A stretch of 64,000 nucleotides of DNA from Pedobacter sp. PAMC26386 (GTDB taxonomy: Bacteria > Bacteroidota > Bacteroidia > Sphingobacteriales > Sphingobacteriaceae), in contig CP060294.1 of NCBI GenBank assembly GCA_014302835.1, positions 3,249,067 to 3,313,066 on the forward strand. The letters run 5' to 3'. Positions 8,997 to 16,652 of this stretch are shown here, piece by piece; positions within the stretch are counted from its first letter, which is position 1; every line of letters begins with the position of its first letter. The translations under genes were made by a program, and so were the position numbers. Under the pieces are notes generated by a model. The model saw only the letters and a program-made list of their open reading frames with translations. It did not search any database and was not told the DNA's origin.

Positions 8997-9240
8997 AAAG
9001 GGTCGTTTTTTGATGTACACTTTTGTATTTTCTCAAATGACTACTACGTTCAGATCGTAAAGTTTATATAACATTGTTTATGCTCCTATTCCAATCTTTA
9101 ACACTTAGTCGGAATTTACTAGTCTATCTGAACAAAACCTCAATGGGCTCGAATCAAAAAACAACCTTTATACTACTATTAAGGTCGATTAATTTTCAAG
9201 TAAAAAACAAAACCCTCTTTACGGACTGTAAAGAGGGTTT
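8997..9240 (-). repeat. Decayed copy of the region downstream of tRNA-Met
   Basis: Collinear with 13005-13255: both have GGTCGTTTT near the left end, a GGAATTT block in the middle, a tRNA T-arm-like site (9138-9155, minus strand GATTCGAGCCCATTGAGG) and then the identical terminator hairpin at the right end. The similarity is patchy between these landmarks. Bases 8814-8996 carry nothing I can assign apart from the expected promoter of the AraC gene. Confidence 0.55.
9210..9240 (-). terminator. Hairpin identical to the tRNA-Met terminator
   Basis: AAACCCTCTTTAC and GTAAAGAGGGTTT flank a GGACT loop. The same 31 bases occur at 13225-13255 directly after the real tRNA-Met. Here no tRNA body follows, only a degenerate 3' tail at 9241-9269, so the terminator is a copied relic. 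Confidence 0.75.
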
Positions 9241-9554
9241 GTGGACCCAACTGGGCGTTTCTCGAACCATTTCTTATCTGATTTATGTTTAATCGATGAT
9301 TTAGCAAAAAAAATTGTATAGACCTTGCTACAAGTAATCTTGAATATAGTTATAGAAAGAGAACATAAAAGTATATAATTTAAAAGAATTCAAATTATCA
9401 AATACTCATTATCAAAAACGAAAAAATGAATTTGATTAATGGAATGAGTTTATGATAATCCATAATTAAAACACGATGCAGGTGGACTTATGAAAACATT
9501 TAAATTCAATTATCCCGTAAGCCAGCCTCTTATTAAAAAATGAGGGAATAATGA
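9238..9554. repeat. 317-bp dispersed direct repeat, copy B
   Basis: Partner of 6372-6682 in direct orientation. Its left end is fused to the copied tRNA-Met terminator: TGGACCCAACTGGGCG and CTCGAACCAT at 9241-9269 align with the tRNA-Met 3' end. The remainder matches copy A to the shared end CAGCCTCTTAT...GAGGGAATAA. There is no coding sequence within. Confidence 0.85.
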
Positions 9555-9571
9555 TAGATCATAGATTAATA

Positions 9572-9964
9572 TTAAAGATAAAACTCGATCCTGATATCAC
9601 TTGGATCATTCAGCCATATCTTCTCTTTGTGACTGGATTCATCTATATGTATTCCACTATTTTCGATCCCATTTATAGTTAGTACTTCATGGACCTGCTG
9701 CAACTCGTAAAGGCTTTTTAGTCCGAACGCCAGATGCTCAAGACCTATGTTTTAAGGATCAAATTTTTGCAGCTGGCTAGGGACTGATTCTTTTTGCATA
9801 AAGATCAGCATCGTTTGGCCAACTTGATATATAGCCGTTGAGGCTGTTGAAAATAGGGATGGACCAAATATTTTAGTGTAAAAACCCTCCGTCTCCTTAA
9901 GATCTCGGATTGTGAGAACCATATGATGAATGGTTATCGTGCTTTTTAAATTGTTGCTTATCAT
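9572..9964 (-). pseudogene. VOC family protein with a single in-frame stop
   Basis: The reading frame starts MISNNLKSTITIHHMVLTIR, a typical VOC first strand, and meets TAA at 9752-9754 after LQKFDP. The same frame then continues without interruption as NIGLEHLAFGLKSLYELQQV and ends DPSDIRIEFYL at a second TAA (9572-9574). Read through, the product is 130 residues, the normal VOC length, with the closing beta strand intact. One base change, for example CAA or GAA to TAA, explains it. It is probably a recent pseudogene, although a sequencing error would look the same. Confidence 0.85.
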
Positions 9965-9989
9965 AATATTTAAATATTTTTAATATTAA

Positions 9990-10952
9990 CTAGCTTCTTA
10001 CGCTTTCGAGCAAGTCATGAGGATATCCTAATGATATTTCACTTAGCTCGTTCAGTTTTATAATTTGCTCATCTGACAATTGGATAGTTGTCGCCTTCAA
10101 GCTATCTTCGAGATGAGAAAGCTTTCGAGCACCTATTAGTGGGAATGAATTTTTGGAAAGTACCCATGCAAAGGCAACCTGACCAGGAGTTGCATCAAGA
10201 TCGTTTGAAATGTCAACAAGCCCATCAATTACTTTCTTTGTTTTAGCATCCTCCTTGTATTCAGAATCTACTCCCCTGTTTATTCGACCAGATCCCCCAC
10301 TTCTGTATTTTCCGGTGAGGACTCCTCCTGCTAGTGGAGAATACATCATTGTCCCCATGCCAAGATCTTTTGCCATAGGAATTAATTCGCGTTCAGCTGT
10401 TCGTTGCAGGAGGTTGTATTCAATCTGAAGTGCATTTAAATTTACTAATCCTGCAATTGAGGCCGCTTTCCAGGCAGGGAAATTCGTCAGTCCAGTATAT
10501 AAAACCTTACCATCTCTGACAAGATCCTCTAGTCCTCTTGCAACCTCCTCGAAGGGGGTTATACCATCATCGAAGTGAGGCATATATATATCAATGTAAT
10601 CGGTTTTCAATCTCTTCAAACTTGCCTCAATCGCACCCTTCATTGATTTACGATGATTTCCCACATTACTGATTGCAGGATTTGCCTCGCTACTTTTTGT
10701 ATACTTGGTACAGATGATAAAATTTTGTCTCTGGTTTTCTAAAAACTCTCCTACAATTTCCTCGGCTTCCCCCAATTGGTAGAGATCTGATATGTCGATG
10801 AAGTTGCCACCAGCAGCTGAATAAGCGGCCAATATTTTTTTTGATTCCTCGACAGTTGCTCCATATCCCTGGCGTGTTCCGAAGTTCGCAGCACCTAAAG
10901 CAATTTCACTGGCATAAAGTCCAGTTTTTGATCCAAATAATTTATATTTCAT
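9990..10952 (-). CDS. Aldo/keto reductase
   Basis: About 320 residues, starting at the ATG of MKYKLFGSKTGLYASEIALG, which gives the family's usual N-terminus. AKR landmarks are visible: FIDISDLYQLGEAEEIVG (catalytic Asp and Tyr), the Lys in FIICTKYT, DYIDIYMPHFDD (catalytic His), IEYNLLQR, MMYSPLAGGVLTGKY, and the NADPH-binding FPLIGARKLSHLEDSLK. It reduces aldehydes or ketones with NADPH in the cytosol; substrate unknown. It is divergent from the HxlR gene at 11060 with a 107-base spacer, and the damaged VOC gene follows 25 bases downstream. Confidence 0.92.
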   Translation of the reverse strand: MKYKLFGSKTGLYASEIALGAANFGTRQGYGATVEESKKILAAYSAAGGNFIDISDLYQLGEAEEIVGEFLENQRQNFIICTKYTKSSEANPAISNVGNHRKSMKGAIEASLKRLKTDYIDIYMPHFDDGITPFEEVARGLEDLVRDGKVLYTGLTNFPAWKAASIAGLVNLNALQIEYNLLQRTAERELIPMAKDLGMGTMMYSPLAGGVLTGKYRSGGSGRINRGVDSEYKEDAKTKKVIDGLVDISNDLDATPGQVAFAWVLSKNSFPLIGARKLSHLEDSLKATTIQLSDEQIIKLNELSEISLGYPHDLLESVRS

Positions 10953-11059
10953 ACGCTTTGTGATTAAGGTTACAAAGTTACGGGTGTACCAACGAGCAGT
11001 CAAGTACGGGTTAATTTGTCCGTATAATAAATATTATATTTGCCTTAAAACTCCTTATC

Positions 11060-11407
11060 ATGTATAATAAGAAGAATCCAGTGTTATTGGAATGCGGACT
11101 ACACCTGTTTATCGAAGTAATTCAGGGCAAATGGAAGATTGGTCTGATCTGGGCAATCCATAATGGGATTAAAAGGCCTGGAGAACTTCAGAGGAAAATT
11201 CCGAATGCTTCAAGAAGAGTACTTGAAACCCAACTTAACCAACTGGTTGGACATGGTTTGTTAGAAAAACAAACATACGACGTAAAGCCCCCAAAAGTAA
11301 AATATAGCTTAACTAAACTAGGAGAATCATTGATTCCAGTGATAAAATTAACCGCTAAATGGGGGAAAGAACATAGAGCGGAATTGGAGGAATTGCTTAC
11401 AACTTAA
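11060..11407 (+). CDS. HxlR family winged-helix regulator
   Basis: A 115-residue protein with the HxlR layout: LECGLHLFIEVIQGKWKIGL at the N-terminus (conserved Cys and GKWK), RPGELQRKIPNASRRVLETQ as recognition region, and TAKWGKEHRAELEEL at the C-terminus. The Cys near residue 13 is again a candidate redox sensor. It is divergently transcribed from the aldo/keto reductase gene and is likely its regulator. This repeats the layout of the nitroreductase/HxlR pair at 3.6-4.7 kb. Confidence 0.9.
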   Translation: MYNKKNPVLLECGLHLFIEVIQGKWKIGLIWAIHNGIKRPGELQRKIPNASRRVLETQLNQLVGHGLLEKQTYDVKPPKVKYSLTKLGESLIPVIKLTAKWGKEHRAELEELLTT

Positions 11408-11593
11408 TATTATTTGGTATTAAAATTCGTCCCGTTTAAGTAGCATACCATTGTCCAGTCCTAAGTATTATGAAGAGCAAGGCATTTGGTGTTCTATCAA
11501 AAAAGGGTAGAATAATGACATTATTGACCGGCTTCTCAGATATCCAGGGAAATAATCATATTTTTAGGAACAACCGATTTAATACAGATCCAA

Positions 11594-12202
11594 GTGACAG
11601 ATCCGAAAGACGTATTACAAATCTTACATCTTATCCACGCAGGGCTTGCAAGCGGACTTTTGTCTAAAGAGGAAGTTATCGAGTGGGCTGATAAAATAAT
11701 TACTAAAGAAGATCACCCAGATATTTTCTTTATTGATTTGGCTCTATCAAGCTCTAAAAGCTCTAGCGAAATTCTCCATTACTTTAATGAGTATCTCAAC
11801 TTTGAAAACGCGGTAATTCAAGGACGACCGCTGCTTGCTATGCTTTATAAACGGTTTTCAAGCAGACAATTTACACTTGAAGAGACAGTAGTTAAACTCT
11901 TTAGGCTAAAATTTGAAGCAATTTTTACTAAAAGAGAAGAAAGTTACATCTATTCAATCGACAACGATTTCGACTGCGCAAAAGACAATGTTTACGGGAC
12001 ACTTGAGGCAGTGAATGCTGATGTTGACAAGTTCCTAAGTTTTTACAAAGACTATTCTCTTGACAGCTTTGAACAATGGCAGAATTTAGACTTGAAAGTA
12101 GAAAGTAAGCTGGATGAAGAAATTGACTTTAAACAGGAGCAAGAAAGTGTGTTAGAAATGAAAAGCGAAAATGTAAACAAACCCTGGTGGAAATTTTGGT
12201 AG
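11594..12202 (+). CDS. Hypothetical protein, acidic, GTG start
   Basis: 202 residues with an acidic C-terminal third ending in the striking WWKFW. I see no catalytic motif and no signal peptide. It begins VTDPKDVLQILHLIHAGLAS; the first usable start in the frame is GTG, with an in-frame stop at about 11525 and no good ribosome binding site. It is mostly helical by composition. The function is unknown; a cytosolic location is likely. Similar short acidic proteins are sometimes immunity partners of toxins, but no toxin is next to it. Confidence 0.65.
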   Translation: MTDPKDVLQILHLIHAGLASGLLSKEEVIEWADKIITKEDHPDIFFIDLALSSSKSSSEILHYFNEYLNFENAVIQGRPLLAMLYKRFSSRQFTLEETVVKLFRLKFEAIFTKREESYIYSIDNDFDCAKDNVYGTLEAVNADVDKFLSFYKDYSLDSFEQWQNLDLKVESKLDEEIDFKQEQESVLEMKSENVNKPWWKFW

Positions 12203-12472
12203 CCTCAATAAGATAACAAGGATGGGCGGCCTACAACAGCCAGTTTGACTCAATGTTGACTATTAAAAAACGGTGGAATTCTTAGAGGATCGAGTTCAAT
12301 TTGTCAGAAACTTAGGAAATAATGATAATCTATCGGTTTATAATATATAAATGCGCACCAGTCACAAAATTTACCTGTTTAAATCAGGAATCATAGTACC
12401 GATTTCCTACACAAAAGCGTACTTTTCGATATATTTGAAAGATGGTCATTTACACAAACGGTAAAGAAGCTA

Positions 12473-12949
12473 ATGGCAGACAGAACCCTAGCGGCAGAAG
12501 ATAAACGTATTGAATTGAAGAAGTTTCGAGACTTAGTTCTGGCAGCGATCGATTATCATTTAGATGACACTTCAGCTGCAATCAAAACTGATGACTTCAA
12601 TTCCTCTGTACATTATGAATCTTTAAAAAAACAAACCCTTGAACATTATAGCAAAGATCGTCTTACTAAACTAAAGCAGTGGTTTAGGGATCTGATAGAA
12701 ATGCAAACAGAAGTTCGTAATCTTAAGTTTAATAAATATCTTAAAAATAAGACGGGTTATGATATTGATATTTTTGAAGCCTACTTCAAACGAGTTGAAA
12801 AAATAATCGAGAAGGGAAAGATTACTACGGACAATCAATTCTTGGATATCAGCATTATGGTCGATCAGTTATGTAGTGAGCTTACGATCGACGATGGAAA
12901 AACTCATATTTTGAATCACTTTCTGAGTACCTATGAAGCTAAAAAATAA
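12473..12949 (+). CDS. Hypothetical protein, helical
   Basis: 158 residues rich in Lys, Asp and Glu (KRIELKKFRDLVLAAIDYHL, YFKRVEKIIEKGKI), probably all-helical and cytosolic. I recognise no family. The frame stays open for about 30 codons before the ATG (reading SVLFDIFERWSFTQTV) but has no start codon there, so the gene may be an N-terminally eroded remnant. It is separated by 270 bases from the previous unknown gene and is followed by the repeat block near tRNA-Met. Confidence 0.6.
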   Translation: MADRTLAAEDKRIELKKFRDLVLAAIDYHLDDTSAAIKTDDFNSSVHYESLKKQTLEHYSKDRLTKLKQWFRDLIEMQTEVRNLKFNKYLKNKTGYDIDIFEAYFKRVEKIIEKGKITTDNQFLDISIMVDQLCSELTIDDGKTHILNHFLSTYEAKK

Positions 12950-13004
12950 AAGAAGCGCGGTTAACAACTTATCATTAGCTTCAACTTTAAGTTATTAAAA
13001 AACG

Positions 13005-13224
13005 GTCGTTTTATGATAGCTACTTTTGCATTTCTTCTAATTATTATTACAAAAATTGGATCATTTATTTATAATACATCCATTCGCCTTCCTAAAATAT
13101 CCAAATTAATTCGCTGGAATTTCAATCTCTAATTTTAGGCATTTAATAAAAAGCCATACTGGGTTCGAATCAAAAACGCACTCTAAACTACTCTCAGGGC
13201 ATATAAAAATGTCTGCAAAAATAA
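13005..13224 (-). repeat. Segment downstream of tRNA-Met, copied at 6.1 and 9.0 kb
   Basis: Contains a second tRNA-Met 3'-end-like site: the minus strand of 13153-13171 reads GATTCGAACCCAGTATGGC, matching the tRNA end TTCGAGCCCATCATGGC at 14 of 17 positions. Bases 13202-13225 recur exactly at 6157-6180, and the left part is collinear with 8997-9200. Confidence 0.55.
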
Positions 13225-13255
13225 AAACCCTCTTTACGGACTGTAAAGAGGGTTT
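13225..13255 (-). terminator. Terminator of tRNA-Met
   Basis: A 13-bp stem, AAACCCTCTTTAC with GTAAAGAGGGTTT, around GGACT. On the minus strand it lies one base after the tRNA 3' end and is followed by a T-rich stretch. The identical sequence is found at 9210-9240. Confidence 0.85.
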
Positions 13256-13256
13256 G

Positions 13257-13330
13257 TGGGCCATGATGGGCTCGAACCATCGACCAAAAGATTATGAGTC
13301 TTCTACTCTAACCAACTGAGCTAATGGCCC
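13257..13330 (-). tRNA. tRNA-Met (anticodon CAT)
   Basis: A 74-nt cloverleaf on the minus strand: acceptor GGGCCAT pairs with ATGGCCC, D-arm GCTC-AGTTGGTTA-GAGT, anticodon stem GAAGA/TCTTT with loop CTCATAA, T-arm GATGG-TTCGAGC-CCATC, and discriminator A. The 3' CCA is not encoded. The anticodon CAT and a normal G-C first pair fit an elongator tRNA-Met; a tRNA-Ile with lysidine-modified CAT cannot be excluded. Confidence 0.95.
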
Positions 13331-13397
13331 GCGTAAAATCTATTAGATTTTGCGAGTGCAATGTTACATATTTGTATCGAATTTTAAAAGTACTTTC

Positions 13398-14036
13398 ATG
13401 CAAAAAATTAAAAATATAATCTTCGACTATGGTAATGTCATCTTTGAAATCGACTTCCGAATCACTCAAAACTCTCTGAAACAACTAGGTATACCAAATA
13501 TAGAAACTTTTTTCGGACACTCAGGACACCACAATTTATTTAACGAATTAGAGACAGGAACCATCACTCCTGCCCAATTCAGAGACGGAATCAGAGAAAT
13601 CGCACAAAATTCGGCCCTCACTGATAAAGAAATTGATGCAGCGTGGAACAGTTTATTGATTGGCGTACACCCGGATACTCACCAGGTATTACTGGAAACA
13701 AAGAAAAATTACCGGACTTTTCTCCTGAGTAATACCAACCAGATCCACTATGACTACATTATGGATTATCTTAAAAAAGATTTTGGTCTGGAAAACAACG
13801 ATACCTTCTTTGAAAAAGCGTATTATTCACAACTGATGAAATTCCGCAAACCACATGTAGAAATATTTCAACAAGTGATCAATGAAAACAATCTTAACCC
13901 AGCCGAGACGTTATTTATAGATGACACCCCCGGTCATCTCGAAGGGGCGAAAAAAGCAGGGCTGCAAACCTTACTGATGACAGAAAAGCCTGAAAATCTC
14001 GGAGCCTTCTTAAAAAGTAATGGTATATTAATATAG
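13398..14036 (+). CDS. HAD family hydrolase (subfamily IA, YihX-like phosphatase)
   Basis: 212 residues from the ATG of MQKIKNIIFDYGNVIFEID; the longer frame begins inside the tRNA region and is unlikely. All four HAD motifs are present: DYGN (nucleophile Asp, near residue 10), FLLSNTN (motif II Ser), FRKPH (motif III Lys) and FIDDTPGHLEGAKKAG (motif IV). A cap domain lies between motifs I and II. IFDYGNV with SNTN resembles glucose-1-phosphatase-like members. It probably dephosphorylates a small phosphorylated metabolite. The Mpo1-like gene starts directly after its stop codon, so the two are co-transcribed. Confidence 0.9.
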   Translation: MQKIKNIIFDYGNVIFEIDFRITQNSLKQLGIPNIETFFGHSGHHNLFNELETGTITPAQFRDGIREIAQNSALTDKEIDAAWNSLLIGVHPDTHQVLLETKKNYRTFLLSNTNQIHYDYIMDYLKKDFGLENNDTFFEKAYYSQLMKFRKPHVEIFQQVINENNLNPAETLFIDDTPGHLEGAKKAGLQTLLMTEKPENLGAFLKSNGILI

Positions 14037-14372
14037 ATGAACAACAATCACAAAATGCAAGATCAGAAATACAAAACTTTAAAAGAATTTTACCCCTTTT
14101 ACCTGAAAGAACACCAGAATACCACAAATAGGATATTACATTTTGTAGGTACAGGCCTTATTGGCCTATGCTTTATTACAGCTATGCTTTTTCATAATTT
14201 CATTTTCTTCGCACTAATCCCCGTTGTAGGCTATGGATTCGCCTGGACCGGACACTTATTTTTTGAGAAAAACAAACCCGCTACCTTTAAATACCCATTG
14301 TTTAGCCTTGCAAGCGATTTTTTATTATTTGGTGACCTAATGATGGGCAGGCAACCCTTCAGAGTTAAATAG
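14037..14372 (+). CDS. Mpo1-like (DUF962) membrane protein
   Basis: 111 residues. The family signature is visible: FYPFYLKEHQNTTNRILHFVGT at residues 18-39, the membrane segments LIGLCFITAMLFHNFIFFAL and VVGYGFAWTGHLFFEKNKPA, and ASDFLLFGDLMMG near the end. The conserved His residues (EHxxxxNR..H, and GH) match yeast Mpo1, an Fe2+-dependent dioxygenase of alpha-oxidation of 2-hydroxy fatty acids; bacterial function is inferred only. ATG lies immediately after the HAD stop (TAGATG). A second ATG six codons in is also possible. Confidence 0.88.
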   Translation: MNNNHKMQDQKYKTLKEFYPFYLKEHQNTTNRILHFVGTGLIGLCFITAMLFHNFIFFALIPVVGYGFAWTGHLFFEKNKPATFKYPLFSLASDFLLFGDLMMGRQPFRVK

Positions 14373-14488
14373 CTGATACTGATAACTCTTATTACTCCTA
14401 ATAGACAAACTCTATATCGGTATAGAAATTAGGTGTTGGGATCCCAGGATAATACTATCTACTTTTATAAAAGCAAAACGAAATAACC

Positions 14489-15997
14489 ATGGAAGAAACG
14501 AACAAACCAACGCGCAAATTAACAACTGCATCCGGCAGACCTTACGCCGAGCATGAAAATACGCAGTCAGTAGGCAGAAGAGGTCCTTTATTATTACAAG
14601 ATTTTGTCTTACATGAGAAAATGGCTCATTTTAACCGTGAGCGTATCCCTGAAAGAGTCGTACACGCCAAAGGAACAGGCGCATACGGTACATTGACAAT
14701 CACCCATGATATATCAAAGTATACAAAAGCAAAAATCTTTAATAAGGTAGGCAACAGCTGTAAAATGTTTTTACGTTTTTCAACCGTAGGCGGTGAAAAA
14801 GGAAGTGCAGACTCTGAAAGAGATCCGCGCGGTTTTGCACTCAAATTTTATACAGAAGATGGTAACTGGGATTTAGTAGGGAATAACACGCCTGTTTTCT
14901 TTATCAAAGACCCTAAAAAATTCAGCGACTTTATCCATACACAGAAACGCGATCCGAGAACGAATCTGAAAAGCCCCACTATGATGTGGGATTTCTGGTC
15001 ATTAAACCCGGAAAGCCTGCACCAGGTTATGATCCTGATGTCTGATAGAGGTACTCCTTACTCTCTGCGTCATATGGATGGATTTGGCAGCCACACCTAC
15101 TCAATGATCAATGCTAAAAATGAGCGTGTATGGGTTAAATTTCATTTTAAAACCCAGCAGGGGATTAAAAACTTTACAGGGCCGGAAGCAGATGCGATGC
15201 GTACGCAGGACATGGATCACTCCCAGCGTGATTTAGTAGAAGCAATTGACAATAAAGACTTCCCAAAATGGACCATGAAAATCCAGGTGATGACAGAAGA
15301 AGAGGCTAAAACCTTCAGATGGAATCCTTTTGATCTTTCTAAAGTATGGCCACATGGTGAATTTCCACTGATAGAAGTTGGTGAAATAGAATTAAATCAA
15401 ATTCCTAGAAACTACTTTGCACATGTAGAACAGTCAGCCTTTTCTCCCTCTAATCTAGTTGATGGAGTTGGTTTTTCTCCAGATAAAATGTTACAGGGCC
15501 GTATTTTATCCTACCCTGATGCTCACCGCCATCGTTTAGGTGTAAATTATGAACAGATTCCTGTCAACGCCTGTCCTTTTATGGTTAACAATTACCACCG
15601 TGACGGGCAAATGCGTGTTGATGACAATGGAAATGAAGATCCTAATTACTATCCAAATAGTTTTGGTGATGTAATTCCTGACGAAAGTTATAAAGAACCA
15701 GCATGGGAATTAGAATCTAACATTGCCGACTGGTATGACAGAAATGAAGGTGAGGGCGATAATGATCATTATACCCAACCGGGCGATTTATACCGCAAAG
15801 TGATGAGCGATGATGACCGAAAAAATTTAGTTAGTAATATTGTTGGTGCAATGAGCGGCATTAGCGGCCCTAGAAAAGACCAGATCATCAACCTGCAACT
15901 CTGCCATTGGTTCAGAGCTGATATTGGCTTAGGCATGGCGATCGCAAGCGGATTAGGCATTGACGCCAATCAAGCAATGCAACAACAAAAACATTAG
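14489..15997 (+). CDS. katA: Heme catalase (small-subunit type)
   Basis: A 502-residue monofunctional catalase, the length of small-subunit (clade 3) enzymes, splitting hydrogen peroxide to water and oxygen. The distal His is in ERVVHAKGTGAYG (His59), the distal Asn in DLVGNNTPVFFIKDP, and the proximal heme-ligand Tyr in RILSYPDAHRHRLG (about Tyr342). The RFSTVGGEKGSADSERDPRG block is the family signature. It is cytosolic with no signal peptide. It has its own terminator at 16036-16069 and no obvious partner; OxyR- or PerR-like control cannot be read from the sequence. Confidence 0.96.
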   Translation: MEETNKPTRKLTTASGRPYAEHENTQSVGRRGPLLLQDFVLHEKMAHFNRERIPERVVHAKGTGAYGTLTITHDISKYTKAKIFNKVGNSCKMFLRFSTVGGEKGSADSERDPRGFALKFYTEDGNWDLVGNNTPVFFIKDPKKFSDFIHTQKRDPRTNLKSPTMMWDFWSLNPESLHQVMILMSDRGTPYSLRHMDGFGSHTYSMINAKNERVWVKFHFKTQQGIKNFTGPEADAMRTQDMDHSQRDLVEAIDNKDFPKWTMKIQVMTEEEAKTFRWNPFDLSKVWPHGEFPLIEVGEIELNQIPRNYFAHVEQSAFSPSNLVDGVGFSPDKMLQGRILSYPDAHRHRLGVNYEQIPVNACPFMVNNYHRDGQMRVDDNGNEDPNYYPNSFGDVIPDESYKEPAWELESNIADWYDRNEGEGDNDHYTQPGDLYRKVMSDDDRKNLVSNIVGAMSGISGPRKDQIINLQLCHWFRADIGLGMAIASGLGIDANQAMQQQKH

Positions 15998-16035
15998 GCC
16001 GATTTTCGCCTGAAAACATAATATTTATTTTTTTC

Positions 16036-16069
16036 AAACCCCTGTTTGCCAAAAGCGAGCGGGGGTTTT
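16036..16069 (+). terminator. Catalase terminator
   Basis: AAACCCC pairs with GGGGTTT around a loop of about 19 bases, followed by TTTTAT. The left end of the IS3 element begins about three bases further on. Confidence 0.7.
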
Positions 16070-16109
16070 ATTGTCGATTCCTAAAAGAGCTATACACTAA
16101 AAACAGTGT

Positions 16110-16652
16110 ATGGAAACAAAAGAAACAGAGTTTATTTACTCAGATCGGATTGGCAAGCAACAGCGCTTTGATAAGCGCTTAATCGCATATGTTGTTCAAT
16201 TAGCAGAACAAGGAGTCCCCCGCCGAGACCTTATACAGGAATATGGTATGGCCAGCTTCACCCTAAAGGATTGGATAGATCGGTACGGTTCAAGTATAGT
16301 GAAACACAAAAGCTATACACTGGCAGAAAAGAGGTCTGTTTTTCGCGCTGTAGAAGCAGGAATGAGCGTCAGACAAGCTCAAATTGCCTTTGATATTTCT
16401 TACCCGAGTGTAATACGGGGCTGGATAAAGAAATTTAGAGAAGAAAATGTCGAAATTAGCGATATCAAATCTTTAGAGGTGGTTAAAAAGACAACAAATC
16501 AATCTGATAACACAGAACTCAAAGCCTTGCAAGAAGCCCTTGCAGAGGCCAATTTGAAGATCAAAGCCCTGGACACCATGATCGATATCGCTGAAGAACA
16601 GCTTAAAATCGATATCAGAAAAAAGTCTGGTGCCAGGCAGTCATCAAAATGA
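16110..16652 (+). CDS. IS3 family transposase OrfA (HTH protein)
   Basis: 180 residues. Two helix-turn-helix units are seen: VQLAEQGVPRRDLIQEYGM and FRAVEAGMSVRQAQIAFDIS, followed by a leucine-zipper-like helix (LKALQEALAEANLKIKALD) used for multimerisation with the transposase. It starts 38 bases inside the left end of the element. Its last codons contain A AAA AAG at 16619-16625, in the correct frame for -1 slippage, and it overlaps orfB by the ATGA at 16649-16652. Alone, OrfA usually represses transposition. Confidence 0.92.
   Translation: METKETEFIYSDRIGKQQRFDKRLIAYVVQLAEQGVPRRDLIQEYGMASFTLKDWIDRYGSSIVKHKSYTLAEKRSVFRAVEAGMSVRQAQIAFDISYPSVIRGWIKKFREENVEISDIKSLEVVKKTTNQSDNTELKALQEALAEANLKIKALDTMIDIAEEQLKIDIRKKSGARQSSK
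16619..16625 (+). other. Programmed -1 frameshift site (A6G)
   Basis: The heptamer A AAA AAG is in phase with orfA codons (AAA AAG). After a -1 slip the frame runs GTC TGG TGC CAG and on to the orfB ATG at 16649 with no stop, giving one OrfAB transposase. This is the standard IS3 arrangement. Confidence 0.85.

Noticed and set aside
11470..11667. 65-codon frame ahead of the 202-residue gene
   Set aside because: Arg/Asn-rich with no domain and overlapping the GTG-started gene; likely chance.
11594..12949. Toxin/immunity pair
   Set aside because: The two unknown genes show no toxin motif, are 270 bases apart, and no delivery domain is nearby.
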